Assembly: GCF_900103785.1 (NCBI RefSeq)
Contig: NZ_FNHE01000003.1
Span: 1-64,000, forward strand
Source of the DNA: Geodermatophilus siccatus
GTDB lineage: Bacteria > Actinomycetota > Actinomycetes > Mycobacteriales > Geodermatophilaceae
Direction of reading: 5' to 3'
Length of the DNA stretch: 64,000 bases
Part shown: piece after piece, positions 7,871 to 15,703 of the stretch
Position numbering within the stretch: the first letter of the stretch is position 1
How the letters are laid out: the number at the start of each line of letters is the position of its first letter
The notes under the pieces: model-generated
What the model was told of the DNA's origin: nothing
The model's input: only the letters and a program-made list of their open reading frames with translations
The model's database searches: none
Program-made: the position numbers and the translations under genes

Positions 7871-7924
7871 AGATCTGCACAGTGGCGCCCATCAGGGCCT
7901 CGATGGGCGCCACTGTGCAGATCT
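7871..7924. terminator. Perfect 23-bp inverted repeat inside the operon
   Basis: 7871-7893 and 7902-7924 are exact reverse complements (left arm begins AGATCTGCACAGTGGCGCCC) separated by 8 bases. The element lies between the methyltransferase stop (7932) and the Shine-Dalgarno of the Gfo/Idh gene, the only place in the nine-gene run where genes do not overlap. There is no T-tract. It could be a processing or attenuation hairpin, a protein-binding palindrome, or a mobile palindromic repeat. No second copy of the arm was found in this window. Confidence 0.7.
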
Positions 7925-7931
7925 CGCGTCC

Positions 7932-8957
7932 TCACCACGCCTCCGGGAGGTCGACGAGCAGCCGGCGGCGGGCGGCGTCGGCGGGCAGCGGGTCGGGCCA
8001 GCGGGCCGGCAGGTACGCCGAGCGCGGGCCGTACTCACCGGCGTAGCGCTCGCTCGGCCAGCGCAGCTCCCCGTCGGCGTACAGCGGGTTGGGGCGCAGC
8101 GGCGGCAGCGGCTCGCCCAGGTCGGCCGGGGCGGGGGACAGCGGGTCGCCGGCCACCAGCGCCACCGCCTCGCTCCTGTGCAGCGCGGCGGCCGGGGCGG
8201 GGCGCGGCGGCCGGCCCTCGAGCAGCGCGCCGGTCAGATCGGCGTCGTCGTAGAGCAGGTCGGTGCCGAGCACCGCTGCGTAGCCCTCCGGCGTCAGCGG
8301 CTCCCCGTGCGGGTCGGCGACGTGCGCGTGCCCGACGACGACGGTGCCACCGTCCCCGGCGAGCTCGTGCATCGCCGCGGCGGCGGCCGGCTTGTCGCGC
8401 AGGAAGTAGAAGGCGTCGTGGCACAGCACGTAGGCCGGCGCAGGCACGCCCAGGTCGGGCACGCCGGTCACGTCGGCGCAGACGTAGCGCGCCGACGGGC
8501 AGACGAAGCGCCGCGCCAGCCACAGCTTGGCCCAGACGACGTCGACGCCCAGCAGGTCGGTGCAGCCGCGTCGGGCCAGCTCGCGCAGGTGGGTGCCCGT
8601 GCCGCAGGCGACGTCCACCACCGGCCTGCTGCCCGGCCAGTGCTGCTGCAGCAGCGCCAGCCCGGCCAGGTGGGTGGGGTCCGACCAGCGGTGGGCGAAG
8701 TAGTCGGCGACCCGGCCCATGCCGAGCAGGTCCATCGCCTCGCGCAGGGTGCGCGCCGCCGGGACGCGGGCCAGCTGCTCGGGCGGCGGGGCCGGCTCGG
8801 TCCACCAGTCGTCGGCGTCGGCCAGCAGCGCCACGCGGGCGCGGTCGACCTCGCCGCGCGCCAGCAGGCCGGCCACCTCCGCGCGCAGCTCGTCGCGTCC
8901 GGCCCGGGCGTACGGGATGCCGTCGACCACCGGGACCGCCGGAGCCGCTGTGCTCAC
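7932..8957 (-). CDS. Class I SAM-dependent methyltransferase
   Basis: A 341-residue protein whose central region carries the SAM-binding motif I 'VVDVACGTGTHLRELARRG', then an acidic 'LLGVDVVW' and 'YVCADVTGVPDL', the order seen in class I methyltransferases. Extra segments at both ends (about 100 residues before motif I, 120 after the core) are not recognised and may hold substrate-binding parts. Start GTG 8957 overlaps the HD-like gene stop (GTGA). It is the third gene of the inositol operon. O- or N-methylation of the pathway intermediate is inferred; methylation of a protein or a second metabolite cannot be excluded. Confidence 0.8.
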   Translation of the reverse strand: MSTAAPAVPVVDGIPYARAGRDELRAEVAGLLARGEVDRARVALLADADDWWTEPAPPPEQLARVPAARTLREAMDLLGMGRVADYFAHRWSDPTHLAGLALLQQHWPGSRPVVDVACGTGTHLRELARRGCTDLLGVDVVWAKLWLARRFVCPSARYVCADVTGVPDLGVPAPAYVLCHDAFYFLRDKPAAAAAMHELAGDGGTVVVGHAHVADPHGEPLTPEGYAAVLGTDLLYDDADLTGALLEGRPPRPAPAAALHRSEAVALVAGDPLSPAPADLGEPLPPLRPNPLYADGELRWPSERYAGEYGPRSAYLPARWPDPLPADAARRRLLVDLPEAW

Positions 8958-9853
8958 AGCCCGGCCGCCGCCAGGACGTCGAGGTGGAAGGCCTGCACCG
9001 GCCCCGCGTGCACGAGCTCGAGGTCGTCGAGCGCCTGCGACGCGGTGAACGCCGCCGCGCGCGCGTGGTGGTGCACCTGCAGCACCCGGTCGAGGACGTC
9101 GGCGGCGTGGAAGGCCTGCGACTCCGGCGCGCCGGCGTCCGCCCGCAGCCTCAGCACCGTGCGCAGCCGCTCGGCCAGCGGGCCGGGCAGGGCGGCCAGC
9201 TCGCGCTCCTCCAGCGTCGTCACGACCCGGTCGAGCGCCGAGCCGAGCAGCACCTCGCCGGCGAACCCGGCGTCGGGCAGCACCACGTTGTGCAGGTGGT
9301 GGGCCAGCCCGACGAGGAACGGCGCCACCGGGTCGGCACCGAACACCGGGGCGACGAGCACGCCGTAGACGGCGACGGTCAGGCAGTGGTCGCCGTGGCT
9401 CTCCGGCGGCTCGACGACCACCCGCGGCCTCCCCGGGGCGGTGGCCCCGGCGCGCGGCTGGCGGTTGAGCCGCTCGGCCAGCGGAGGCGGCTGCGGCGTC
9501 GGGACGGCGAGCGGCAGGGCCTCGCGCAGCCGGGCCCGCAGGCCGGCGTCCAGCGGGCCGGCGACCTCGTCGAAGCCGCGGCGCAGCACGTCGCGCGCGT
9601 CGTCGCCGGTCAGGCCCGCCGTCCGGAGCACCGCACCGTCGATGCCGGCCAGCCGGGCGCGGGCGACGGCCGCCGCCGTCTCCGACAGCGCGACCGCGGC
9701 CGCGTCCTCACCCGCGACCAGCCGCCCCCAGGCGCGGGCGAAGGCCCGCTCGGCCAGCGACCCGGGAGCGTCGGCGACACGGACCCGCTTGGCGTCGCCG
9801 ACCTCGGTCAGCAGCGGGCGGAGCTCGGCGAGGGCGGGGGAGCCGCCCGTCAC
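8954..9853 (-). CDS. HD-domain-like putative phosphohydrolase
   Basis: A 299-residue protein I cannot assign firmly. The second half has spaced His/Asp residues resembling an HD hydrolase: 'PPESHGDHCLTVAVYG', 'FLVGLAHHLHNVVLPDAGF' and 'FHAADVLDRVLQVHHHAR', comparable in layout to YfbR-like HD enzymes. The first 130 residues are Ala-rich helical and unrecognised. Start GTG 9853 overlaps the synthase stop by GTGA; its stop overlaps the methyltransferase start. Directly after an inositol-phosphate synthase, a dephosphorylation step is the obvious hypothesis, though inositol monophosphatases normally have a different fold. Confidence 0.55.
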   Translation of the reverse strand: MTGGSPALAELRPLLTEVGDAKRVRVADAPGSLAERAFARAWGRLVAGEDAAAVALSETAAAVARARLAGIDGAVLRTAGLTGDDARDVLRRGFDEVAGPLDAGLRARLREALPLAVPTPQPPPLAERLNRQPRAGATAPGRPRVVVEPPESHGDHCLTVAVYGVLVAPVFGADPVAPFLVGLAHHLHNVVLPDAGFAGEVLLGSALDRVVTTLEERELAALPGPLAERLRTVLRLRADAGAPESQAFHAADVLDRVLQVHHHARAAAFTASQALDDLELVHAGPVQAFHLDVLAAAGL

Positions 9854-11073
9854 CGGCCGGCCGGCGCGCCGGCGACCCAGTCGAGCAGCACACGTTCCTG
9901 CCGGTGCAGGGCGTGCTCGGGGGTGCTGCCGTCCGGGGACATCGGCGCCTTGAAGAACCAGCCGAACTGGGTCTGCACGCCGCCCTCCCCGCGCTGCTGG
10001 GCCAGGTCGGTCAGCCGGGCCAGCTCGATGGCCAGCGGCGCGGCCAGGATCGAGTCGCGGCACTGGAAGTCGACCTTGACCTGCATGCGCTGGCCGAGGA
10101 AGCCGACCAGGTCGATGGCGTCCCAGGCCTCCTTCTGGTCGCCGCGCGGGCGGTAGTAGTCGATCCGCACGACGTGGTCCTCGACCGGGTAGCCGAGGAT
10201 CGAGTCGAGCACGCTGCCCTTGGTGTTCAGCTTGCTGGCCAGCGAGTCCGGGTCGTCGAGGGCCTGGCCGTCGCGGTTGCCGAGGATGTTGGTGGAGTAC
10301 CAGCCCTCGACGGTGAGCGAGCGGCTGCGGAAGGCCGGGGCGAGCACCGTCTTGAGCATCGTCTGGCCGGTCTTGCCGTCCTTGCCGGCGACCGGGACGC
10401 CGCGGCTCCCGGCCAGGGCCACCAGCGCGGGGACGTCGGCGGCCAGCGACGGCGTGAAGTTGACGTAGCCGACGCCCTCGGCGATCGCGGCGTAGGCGTA
10501 GACCATCGCCGGGGTGATGGCCCGGTCGTCGGCGTCCAGCCCGGCCTCGAACGCCTCGACCGTCTGCAGCGCGGGCGCCTCCGGGTCCGGCCAGCGCTCG
10601 GTGGAGGCCAGGTTCACCAGCACGAGCCCGTCGAGGTCGTGCTCCTCGCGGAACCGGCGCAGGTCGGCCCGGACGGCGTCGACCTGGGCGCGGCGGGTCT
10701 CGGCCAGCACCACGTTGCCGCCAGTGACGTTGCGGCAGAAGTCGGCGTCGCCGGCAGCGGGCCAGGGCGTCACCGAGGACAGGTGCGGCCCGGCCTGCTC
10801 CAGCTGGTGGGGGTCGAGGACGCCGTGCAGCTCGGCGGCCTTGCGCAGATCCGTGCCGTCGAGGTCCCAGCCCCCGACGACGAGGTCGGCGTACCCGGCC
10901 ATCCCGGTCACCTCCTCGAGGGGGCGGCCCTCGACCTCCAGCCCCGCCAGTGGCAGCCCGGTCGTGTCACCCGTGCCGTTGCGGAGCAGTTCCAGCCCCG
11001 CCACGGCGGTCGTGGCGACCGCTCCTCCGAGGCCGACGACGGCCATCCCGACCCGACGTGGTGCAGCGGACAA
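9850..11073 (-). CDS. Inositol-3-phosphate synthase (eukaryote-type MIPS), first gene of the operon
   Basis: Converts glucose 6-phosphate to 1D-myo-inositol 3-phosphate with an NAD cofactor. The Rossmann start is 'GMAVVGLGGAVATTAVAGLE'. The active-site region shows 'GKDGKTGQTMLKTVLAPAF', 'NILGNRDGQALDDPDSLASK' and 'QCRDSILAAPLAIELARL', which resemble eukaryotic MIPS more than the short Ino1 that feeds mycothiol in actinomycetes. TTG 11073 is preferred as start because GAGGGGGA lies just upstream; GTG 11106 is an alternative adding 11 residues. It is the promoter-proximal gene, so inositol phosphate, or a variant, is the likely entry compound of the pathway. Confidence 0.88.
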   Translation of the reverse strand: MSAAPRRVGMAVVGLGGAVATTAVAGLELLRNGTGDTTGLPLAGLEVEGRPLEEVTGMAGYADLVVGGWDLDGTDLRKAAELHGVLDPHQLEQAGPHLSSVTPWPAAGDADFCRNVTGGNVVLAETRRAQVDAVRADLRRFREEHDLDGLVLVNLASTERWPDPEAPALQTVEAFEAGLDADDRAITPAMVYAYAAIAEGVGYVNFTPSLAADVPALVALAGSRGVPVAGKDGKTGQTMLKTVLAPAFRSRSLTVEGWYSTNILGNRDGQALDDPDSLASKLNTKGSVLDSILGYPVEDHVVRIDYYRPRGDQKEAWDAIDLVGFLGQRMQVKVDFQCRDSILAAPLAIELARLTDLAQQRGEGGVQTQFGWFFKAPMSPDGSTPEHALHRQERVLLDWVAGAPAGR

Positions 11074-11192
11074 CGGATCCCCCTCGCACTCGACACCATG
11101 ACGCACGACCTACCGTGGCACGCGTCACAGGAGTCCGCAGCCCGAACCTGGAATCAGTCCAAGATTGGACTGAGGTCCAAGAGGAGCGGCGA

Positions 11193-11777
11193 TCACGGCG
11201 CCGGAGGACGGCGGCCCACCGCTCGTGCCCGGGCGATGACCGAGTCGATCACCTCGCCCTTGGCCGCGGCGTAGTGGTTGACGTCCGTCCACAGCTCGCC
11301 GGCGAGCTCCTCCTTGCGCGCCTGGTACCGAGCGCGGTCGGCCGGGTCCGCGCGCAGCTGCTCGCGGAACAGGAGGCACCGTTCGACCTCGGGGTCGTCC
11401 GCAGCCCAGACGTGGACGTTCGCGTCGGGGCCGCGGCCCCCGGGGACGACCAGGCACCGGTGTCCGGGCTCGCGGACGTGGAGCCGGTAGCCGGCGGCCT
11501 CCAACCGGGAGACGACGTCCGGGTCCTCCGGGTCGGCGACGGTCACCAGGACGTCGACGCGCGGTTTGGCCCGCAGCCCCGGGACCGACGTCGACCCGAC
11601 GTGCTCGACGCGCAGGGCGTCGCTGCCGAGGGCGGCGCGGATGCGGGCCTCGTGCGCGGCGAACTGCCGCGGCCAGTCGGGGTCGGGGTCGACGAGGACG
11701 ACGCGCTTCGGCGTGGTGTCGCGGGGGCCCACGACGACGCGGTCGAGGTACTCGTCGTCGAGCGGCCCCGGGGGCAT
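11193..11777 (-). CDS. GrpB-family protein (nucleotidyltransferase-like fold)
   Basis: A 194-residue GrpB/UPF0157 protein. The family motif is visible as 'VEHVGSTSVPGLRAKPRVDV', equivalent to the G-S-T-[SA]-V-x-G-L...D-[IV]-x-[IV] signature of a minimal nucleotidyltransferase fold, with further conserved 'RYQARKEELA'. The biochemical role of this family is not established. ATG 11777 has GAGGGG upstream and lies 10 bp after the cupin gene, so the two are co-transcribed. It is separated from the inositol operon by 119 bp and probably is not part of it. Confidence 0.85.
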   Translation of the reverse strand: MPPGPLDDEYLDRVVVGPRDTTPKRVVLVDPDPDWPRQFAAHEARIRAALGSDALRVEHVGSTSVPGLRAKPRVDVLVTVADPEDPDVVSRLEAAGYRLHVREPGHRCLVVPGGRGPDANVHVWAADDPEVERCLLFREQLRADPADRARYQARKEELAGELWTDVNHYAAAKGEVIDSVIARARAVGRRPPAP

Positions 11778-11787
11778 GCGGGGCCCC

Positions 11788-12147
11788 TCACGCGAGCCGG
11801 CGCTCGGCCGTCAGCTCGCCGGGCGAGTCCCCGGTGTTGACGGTCGCGCTCGGCTCGACCAGGAGCACCTCCGCGCCGTCCGGGGAGAACGGCTGGTGCG
11901 GGGTGCCGCGCGGGACGACGTAGAGCTGGCCGGGGCCGAGGGCGACGTCACCGTCGTCCATGCGGATGGTCAGGGAGCCGGAGAGGACGAGGAACACCTC
12001 GTCGGTCTCGGGGTGGCTGTGCCGCGTGAACTCGCCGTGGGTCCTGACGACCCGCACGTCGTAGTCGTTGAGGACGGCGACCGTGCGCGGCTGCCAGGGC
12101 CGGTCGATCCGGGAGAGGACGGCGGCGAGGTCGACGGGGCCGGTCAT
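11788..12147 (-). CDS. Cupin-domain protein
   Basis: A 119-residue single cupin. Motif 1 is 'GEFTRHSHPETDEVFLVLSG' with the HxH...E metal ligands, and motif 2 is 'LGPGQLYVVPRGTPHQPFS' with the late His. Small cupins of this type bind a metal and often act as mannose-6-phosphate-isomerase-like or dioxygenase-like enzymes, or as ligand sensors; no specific reaction can be read here. ATG 12147 is used; the frame stays open to 12216 without a better ribosome site. It precedes the GrpB gene by 10 bp on the same strand. Confidence 0.8.
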   Translation of the reverse strand: MTGPVDLAAVLSRIDRPWQPRTVAVLNDYDVRVVRTHGEFTRHSHPETDEVFLVLSGSLTIRMDDGDVALGPGQLYVVPRGTPHQPFSPDGAEVLLVEPSATVNTGDSPGELTAERRLA

Positions 12148-12289
12148 GCGGCCATGGTCCTCCGCGCGGTGCCCCGGGCGGGCCTCCTGGCGTGCGGGGT
12201 GTGACGGGCCTCGCACGACCCGTGGCGGGGCCGGAGGAGGCCCCCGAGGCCGCGGCCGGGGCCGGCCGGCGGCCCGTAGGCTGGACCCT

Positions 12290-12368
12290 GCCCGAGCGAG
12301 CGTGCGAGCTCGGCGACGAGCACAGCAGTCCGACGAACGCGGACGACGAGCGAAGCGAGGAAGTGCGC
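12290..12368. repeat. GAGCGA-rich repeat tract upstream of ychF
   Basis: The leader of ychF contains repeated GAGCGA/GCGAGC strings ('cgagcgagcgtgcgagctcg', 'gacgagcgaagcgaggaag'), ending in the GCGAGGA that serves as the ribosome binding site. A related tract (gcgaggaacgagcgagga) lies in the 5' end of the dppF gene near 53990-54010, suggesting a second dispersed repeat family in this genome. Confidence 0.5.
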
Positions 12369-13442
12369 GTGAGTCTCACCATCGGCATCGTCGGGCTGCC
12401 CAACGTCGGCAAGTCCACGCTGTTCAACGCGTTGACCAAGAACGACGTCCTGGCGGCGAACTACCCGTTCGCCACGATCGAGCCGAACGTGGGCGTGGTC
12501 GGGGTGCCGGACCCGCGCCTGGACAGGCTGGCCGAGCTGTTCTCGTCGCAGAAGACGATCCCGGCGACGGTGTCCTTCGTCGACATCGCCGGCATCGTGC
12601 GCGGCGCCAGCGAGGGGCAGGGGCTGGGCAACAAGTTCCTGGCCAACATCCGCGAGAGCGACGCGATCTGCCAGGTGATCCGGGTCTTCACCGACCCCGA
12701 CGTCGTGCACGTCGAGGGCAAGGTCAGCCCGGCCGACGACATCGAGACGATCAACACCGAGCTCGTCCTCGCCGACATGCAGACGCTGGAGAAGGCGATC
12801 CCGCGGCTGGAGAAGGAGGCCCGCAAGGACAAGGAGCGGGCCGCCCTGCTCGACGCGGCCCGGGCCGCGCAGACCGTGCTGGACGAGGGGAAGACGCTGT
12901 TCTCCTCCGGCGTCGACCCCGAGCCGCTGCGCGAGCTGACCCTGCTGACCACCAAGCCGTTCCTCTACGTCTTCAACGTCGACGAGGAGGAGCTGGCCAA
13001 CGAGGAGCTCATCTCCGAGCTGCGTGCCCTGGTGGCCCCGGCCGAGGCGATCCTCATGGACGCCAAGATCGAGGCCGAGCTCGCCGAGCTGCCCGAGGAC
13101 GAGGCCGCCGAGCTGCTCGCCGGCATCGGCCAGGAGGAGCCCGGCCTGCACCAGCTGGCCCGCATCGGCTTCGCCACCCTCGGCCTGCAGACCTACCTGA
13201 CCGCCGGCCCCAAGGAGGCCCGCGCCTGGACCATCCCGGTCGGCGCGACCGCCCCGCAGGCCGCCGGCGTCATCCACACCGACTTCCAGCGCGGCTTCAT
13301 CAAGGCCGAGATCGTCTCCTACGACCAGCTGGTCGAGGCCGGCTCGATGCAGGAGGCCCGCGCCCGCGGCTGGGTGCGCATGGAGGGCAAGGACTACGTC
13401 ATGCAGGACGGCGACGTCGTGGAGTTCCGCTTCAACGTGTAG
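12369..13442 (+). CDS. ychF: Redox-regulated ATPase YchF (Obg-like ATPase)
   Basis: A 357-residue member of the universal YchF/OLA1 family, an Obg-related P-loop NTPase that prefers ATP and associates with ribosomes. P-loop 'GLPNVGKSTLFNALT', switch/G3 'VDIAGIVRGASEGQGLGNKF', and the C-terminal TGS domain 'VIHTDFQRGFIKAEIVSYDQ' with the invariant ending 'KDYVMQDGDVVEFRFNV' are all present and of normal length. GTG 12369 is chosen because it starts right before 'SLTIGIVGLPNVGKS' with GAGGA 7 bases upstream; the open frame upstream to 12192 is not conserved. Monocistronic. Confidence 0.97.
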   Translation: MSLTIGIVGLPNVGKSTLFNALTKNDVLAANYPFATIEPNVGVVGVPDPRLDRLAELFSSQKTIPATVSFVDIAGIVRGASEGQGLGNKFLANIRESDAICQVIRVFTDPDVVHVEGKVSPADDIETINTELVLADMQTLEKAIPRLEKEARKDKERAALLDAARAAQTVLDEGKTLFSSGVDPEPLRELTLLTTKPFLYVFNVDEEELANEELISELRALVAPAEAILMDAKIEAELAELPEDEAAELLAGIGQEEPGLHQLARIGFATLGLQTYLTAGPKEARAWTIPVGATAPQAAGVIHTDFQRGFIKAEIVSYDQLVEAGSMQEARARGWVRMEGKDYVMQDGDVVEFRFNV

Positions 13443-13822
13443 CTCCCGCTGTGGGTGCAGGCCCGCGGCCGGCCGTGCGGGCTGGATCCACGGGCAGCCG
13501 TCCGGCTCAATTGCGAGGGGGCTGGAGCGCCGGGCGTGCGCCGCCGCTGCGGCCGGGCGGATCGACGTGGAGGGGTCCTCGTCGAGTCGTCCTCCGGTAG
13601 GAGAGTCGCCGAGTCGGCGGGGAGCGCGATGCGGACGCCCCGTGTCTGCCGCGCCGTCGCCCGGCGCGCCGGGGCCGGCGCGGCGGCGCCCGGCTCTGGT
13701 CGACGTCCGGGCGGGGTGGGCAGAGTGAGCGCCGCGGATGCGGAACGGCCCGTCCTCGGTGCACGACGCTGTCGGGAGGGCCGCGCCACGAACCCGCCCC
13801 CACGAGGCGGAGGAGGTGCTCG
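13443..13822. other. Intergenic stretch after ychF
   Basis: 380 bases without a convincing gene. A GCCCGC...GCGGGC hairpin (13461-13466 with 13477-13482) may terminate ychF. The rest, including the likely promoter of the small acidic gene, shows no clear motif except the strong ribosome site GGAGGAGG at 13810-13817. Confidence 0.5.
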
Positions 13823-13999
13823 GTGTCGGATCCTGGCCCCGGCTCGCCGAACGAGCTGGACGTCGACCCGGAGGTGGCGCTCGGACCCGGCGAGGAGGGC
13901 GCCGAGCCCCTCCCTGAGCCGATCGTGGACCCGGGGCACCCGGACTACGTCGAGCCGGCGCCGTACGCGGTGCCCGCACCGGAGGACACCGGCCGGTGA
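13823..13999 (+). CDS. Small acidic Pro-rich protein coupled to the peptidoglycan hydrolase
   Basis: A 58-residue ORF starting GTG 13823 with an excellent GGAGGAGG six bases upstream. It begins VSDPGPGSPNELDVDPEV and ends YAVPAPEDTGR; about a quarter of the residues are Asp/Glu, and Pro and Gly are abundant, so it is probably disordered and strongly acidic. Its TGA overlaps the GTG of the next gene (GTGA), so the two are translationally coupled. No family is recognised. Possible roles are partner, inhibitor or delivery factor of the hydrolase; the coupling is the only evidence. Confidence 0.65.
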   Translation: MSDPGPGSPNELDVDPEVALGPGEEGAEPLPEPIVDPGHPDYVEPAPYAVPAPEDTGR

Positions 14000-14670
14000 C
14001 CATCCAGATCGAGGGGTACCAGGGGGCGCGCAGCTGCACCGGAGGCCCCACCCCGGGCGCGCGGAACCTGATGTCGTGGTGGCTCGGCGCCTACGGGAAC
14101 CGAGGGGCGAGGAACCTAGGCATCTACAACTGCCGCCCGGTGAGCGGCGGGTCCGTGCTGAGCGTGCATGCCGAGGGACGGGCCGCTGACCTGGGGACCC
14201 CGGTCGGGAACACCTGGTCCTGGGGGGTGATGGACACCCTCCGCCTCTACTCGTACGAACTCGGTCTGCAGTGCGTCATCCACAACCGGAGCATCTGGTC
14301 GTCGATCGCGCCGGACTGGCGCCCGTACTCCGGGTCCTCGCCGCACCTCGATCACGGACACGTCGAGTTGCTGTGGTGGGCCGCGAACGGCGGGTTGACC
14401 GTGGACCTGCTCAACCAGGTCATGGGGGGCGGCACACCACCGCCGCCACCCCCGCCACCCATGCCGGTGCTGCGGCTGGGGAGCCAGGGGGACGCGGTGC
14501 GGAGGCTCCAGGAGACGCTCAACCGCTGGTATCCGAGCCTCCCGCCACTCGTGGTCGACGGTGACTTCGGCCCGAGGACGGATGCTCGGGTGCGGTACTT
14601 CCAACAGCGCGCCGGGTTGGTGGCCGATGGCATCGTCGGGCCTGCGACCTGGCGGGCCCTGGGGTTCTAG
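13996..14670 (+). CDS. Peptidoglycan hydrolase: M15-like peptidase plus C-terminal PG-binding domain, no signal peptide
   Basis: A 224-residue protein. Residues 1-135 hold zinc-site motifs of M15/VanY-type D,D-peptidases: HxxxxxxD in 'LSVHAEGRAADLG' and HxH in 'HLDHGHVELLW'. A proline linker (about 148-156) leads to a peptidoglycan_binding_1 domain with 'LRLGSQGDAVRRLQETLN' and 'VDGDFGPRTDARVRYFQQ'. No signal peptide or transmembrane segment is present, which is unusual for a wall hydrolase and resembles phage endolysins. Start GTG 13996 overlaps the small acidic gene. Could be a domesticated endolysin, an effector exported by another route, or a lysis-released enzyme. Confidence 0.85.
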   Translation: MTIQIEGYQGARSCTGGPTPGARNLMSWWLGAYGNRGARNLGIYNCRPVSGGSVLSVHAEGRAADLGTPVGNTWSWGVMDTLRLYSYELGLQCVIHNRSIWSSIAPDWRPYSGSSPHLDHGHVELLWWAANGGLTVDLLNQVMGGGTPPPPPPPPMPVLRLGSQGDAVRRLQETLNRWYPSLPPLVVDGDFGPRTDARVRYFQQRAGLVADGIVGPATWRALGF

Positions 14671-14869
14671 GGCGTCCTGGGACGGTCCGGCGAGCGGGGT
14701 CCCGCGCGAGGGAGATCGGCCCGGTGCCGACACCGCCCATCCGCGGGCAGTCGGTCCCGGGTCGTGGGCCTGTGCCGGCCCGCCACCACGTGCGCTCTTC
14801 CGGACCGGATCACCCCTGTGGTGTGCTCACCCCCCCTTGTTCCCGCCACGGACCAGCGACGGAGACGCC

Positions 14870-15703
14870 GTGACCACTCCCACCACGCACCCACAACGGA
14901 CCGTCCAGGTCGGCGACATCTCCGTCGCGGTCCAGGAGTACGGCGAGGGCGAACCGCTGCTGATCGTGAACGGGACGACCCAGTCACTGGGCTTCTGGGC
15001 CGAGAGCGCGCCGGTCCTGGCCGGCCGCCACCGCGTGGTCACCTACGACCTGCGCGGCATGGGCGGGTCGGAGCGAGGGTCGGGGGAGATCAGCGTCGCC
15101 TCGCTGGCGGCGGACGCCCGGGGGCTGCTCGAGGCGCTCGACATCGAGCGGGCACACGTCCTGGGGTACTCCCTGGGCAGCGCCATCGCGCAGGAGCTGG
15201 CGCTGGCCGCGCCGGAGCGGGTCGCCTCGCTCGTCCTCTACTGCACCTGGGCCCGCACCGACGGCTTCCAGCGCGCGGTCATCACGGGGCTGGCGCACCC
15301 GTGGCGCACCGGCGACATCGAGGCCGCGCTCACGGCCCTCGGCATCGCCTTCTCCCCGCAGCTGCTCGACAGCCCGGAGTTCGGCGAGCTCGTCGAGCAG
15401 CTGCTGCCGCTGTTCCCGAACACCGAGCAGCAGGTCAGGACCACCGTGGAGCAGTGGGACGCCGACCTGCTCCACGACACGCTCGACCGGCTCGGCGGCA
15501 TCACGGCGCCCACCCTCGTCATCGCCGGCGAGCAGGACCTGCTCACCCCGCCGTGGCACGGCCGGCAGGTGGCCGAGTCGATCCCCGGGGCGCAGCTGCA
15601 CCTGTTCACCGGCCCGGGCTCCAGCCACGCCCTCGGCGTCGAGCGCGCCGAGGAGTTCCTGCCCCTGGTGCAGGACTTCCTCGCCCAGCAGCGGGTCTCC
15701 TGA
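14870..15703 (+). CDS. Alpha/beta-fold hydrolase
   Basis: A 277-residue alpha/beta hydrolase. The nucleophile elbow is 'VLGYSLGSAIAQELA' (Ser), the acid is in 'LVIAGEQDLLTPPWHG' and the catalytic His in 'TGPGSSHALGVER'; 'TTQSLGFWAESAPVL' follows the oxyanion-hole strand. Esterase, lactonase or peroxidase-like activity cannot be told apart. GTG 14870 follows GGAGA; the longer open frame from 14561 overlaps the previous gene. It precedes an EthA-type monooxygenase on the same strand by 308 bp; hydrolysis of the ester or lactone made by that enzyme is an attractive link. Confidence 0.88.
   Translation: MTTPTTHPQRTVQVGDISVAVQEYGEGEPLLIVNGTTQSLGFWAESAPVLAGRHRVVTYDLRGMGGSERGSGEISVASLAADARGLLEALDIERAHVLGYSLGSAIAQELALAAPERVASLVLYCTWARTDGFQRAVITGLAHPWRTGDIEAALTALGIAFSPQLLDSPEFGELVEQLLPLFPNTEQQVRTTVEQWDADLLHDTLDRLGGITAPTLVIAGEQDLLTPPWHGRQVAESIPGAQLHLFTGPGSSHALGVERAEEFLPLVQDFLAQQRVS

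Noticed and set aside
1764-11073. Reading the operon as the mycothiol pathway
   Set aside because: It has a GT4 and a PIG-L gene, but a far closer MshB is at 55284, the MIPS is not the Ino1 type, and YcaO, MBL, methyltransferase and TIM-barrel genes have no place in mycothiol synthesis.
1764-11073. Reading the operon as an ebo cluster
   Set aside because: Only the TIM barrel fits; the UbiA prenyltransferase, dehydroquinate-synthase-like, TatD-like and phosphatase genes of ebo clusters are missing.
12192-12368. 59-residue N-terminal extension of YchF
   Set aside because: YchF begins at SLTIGIVGLPNVGKS in all known members and a good ribosome site precedes GTG 12369.
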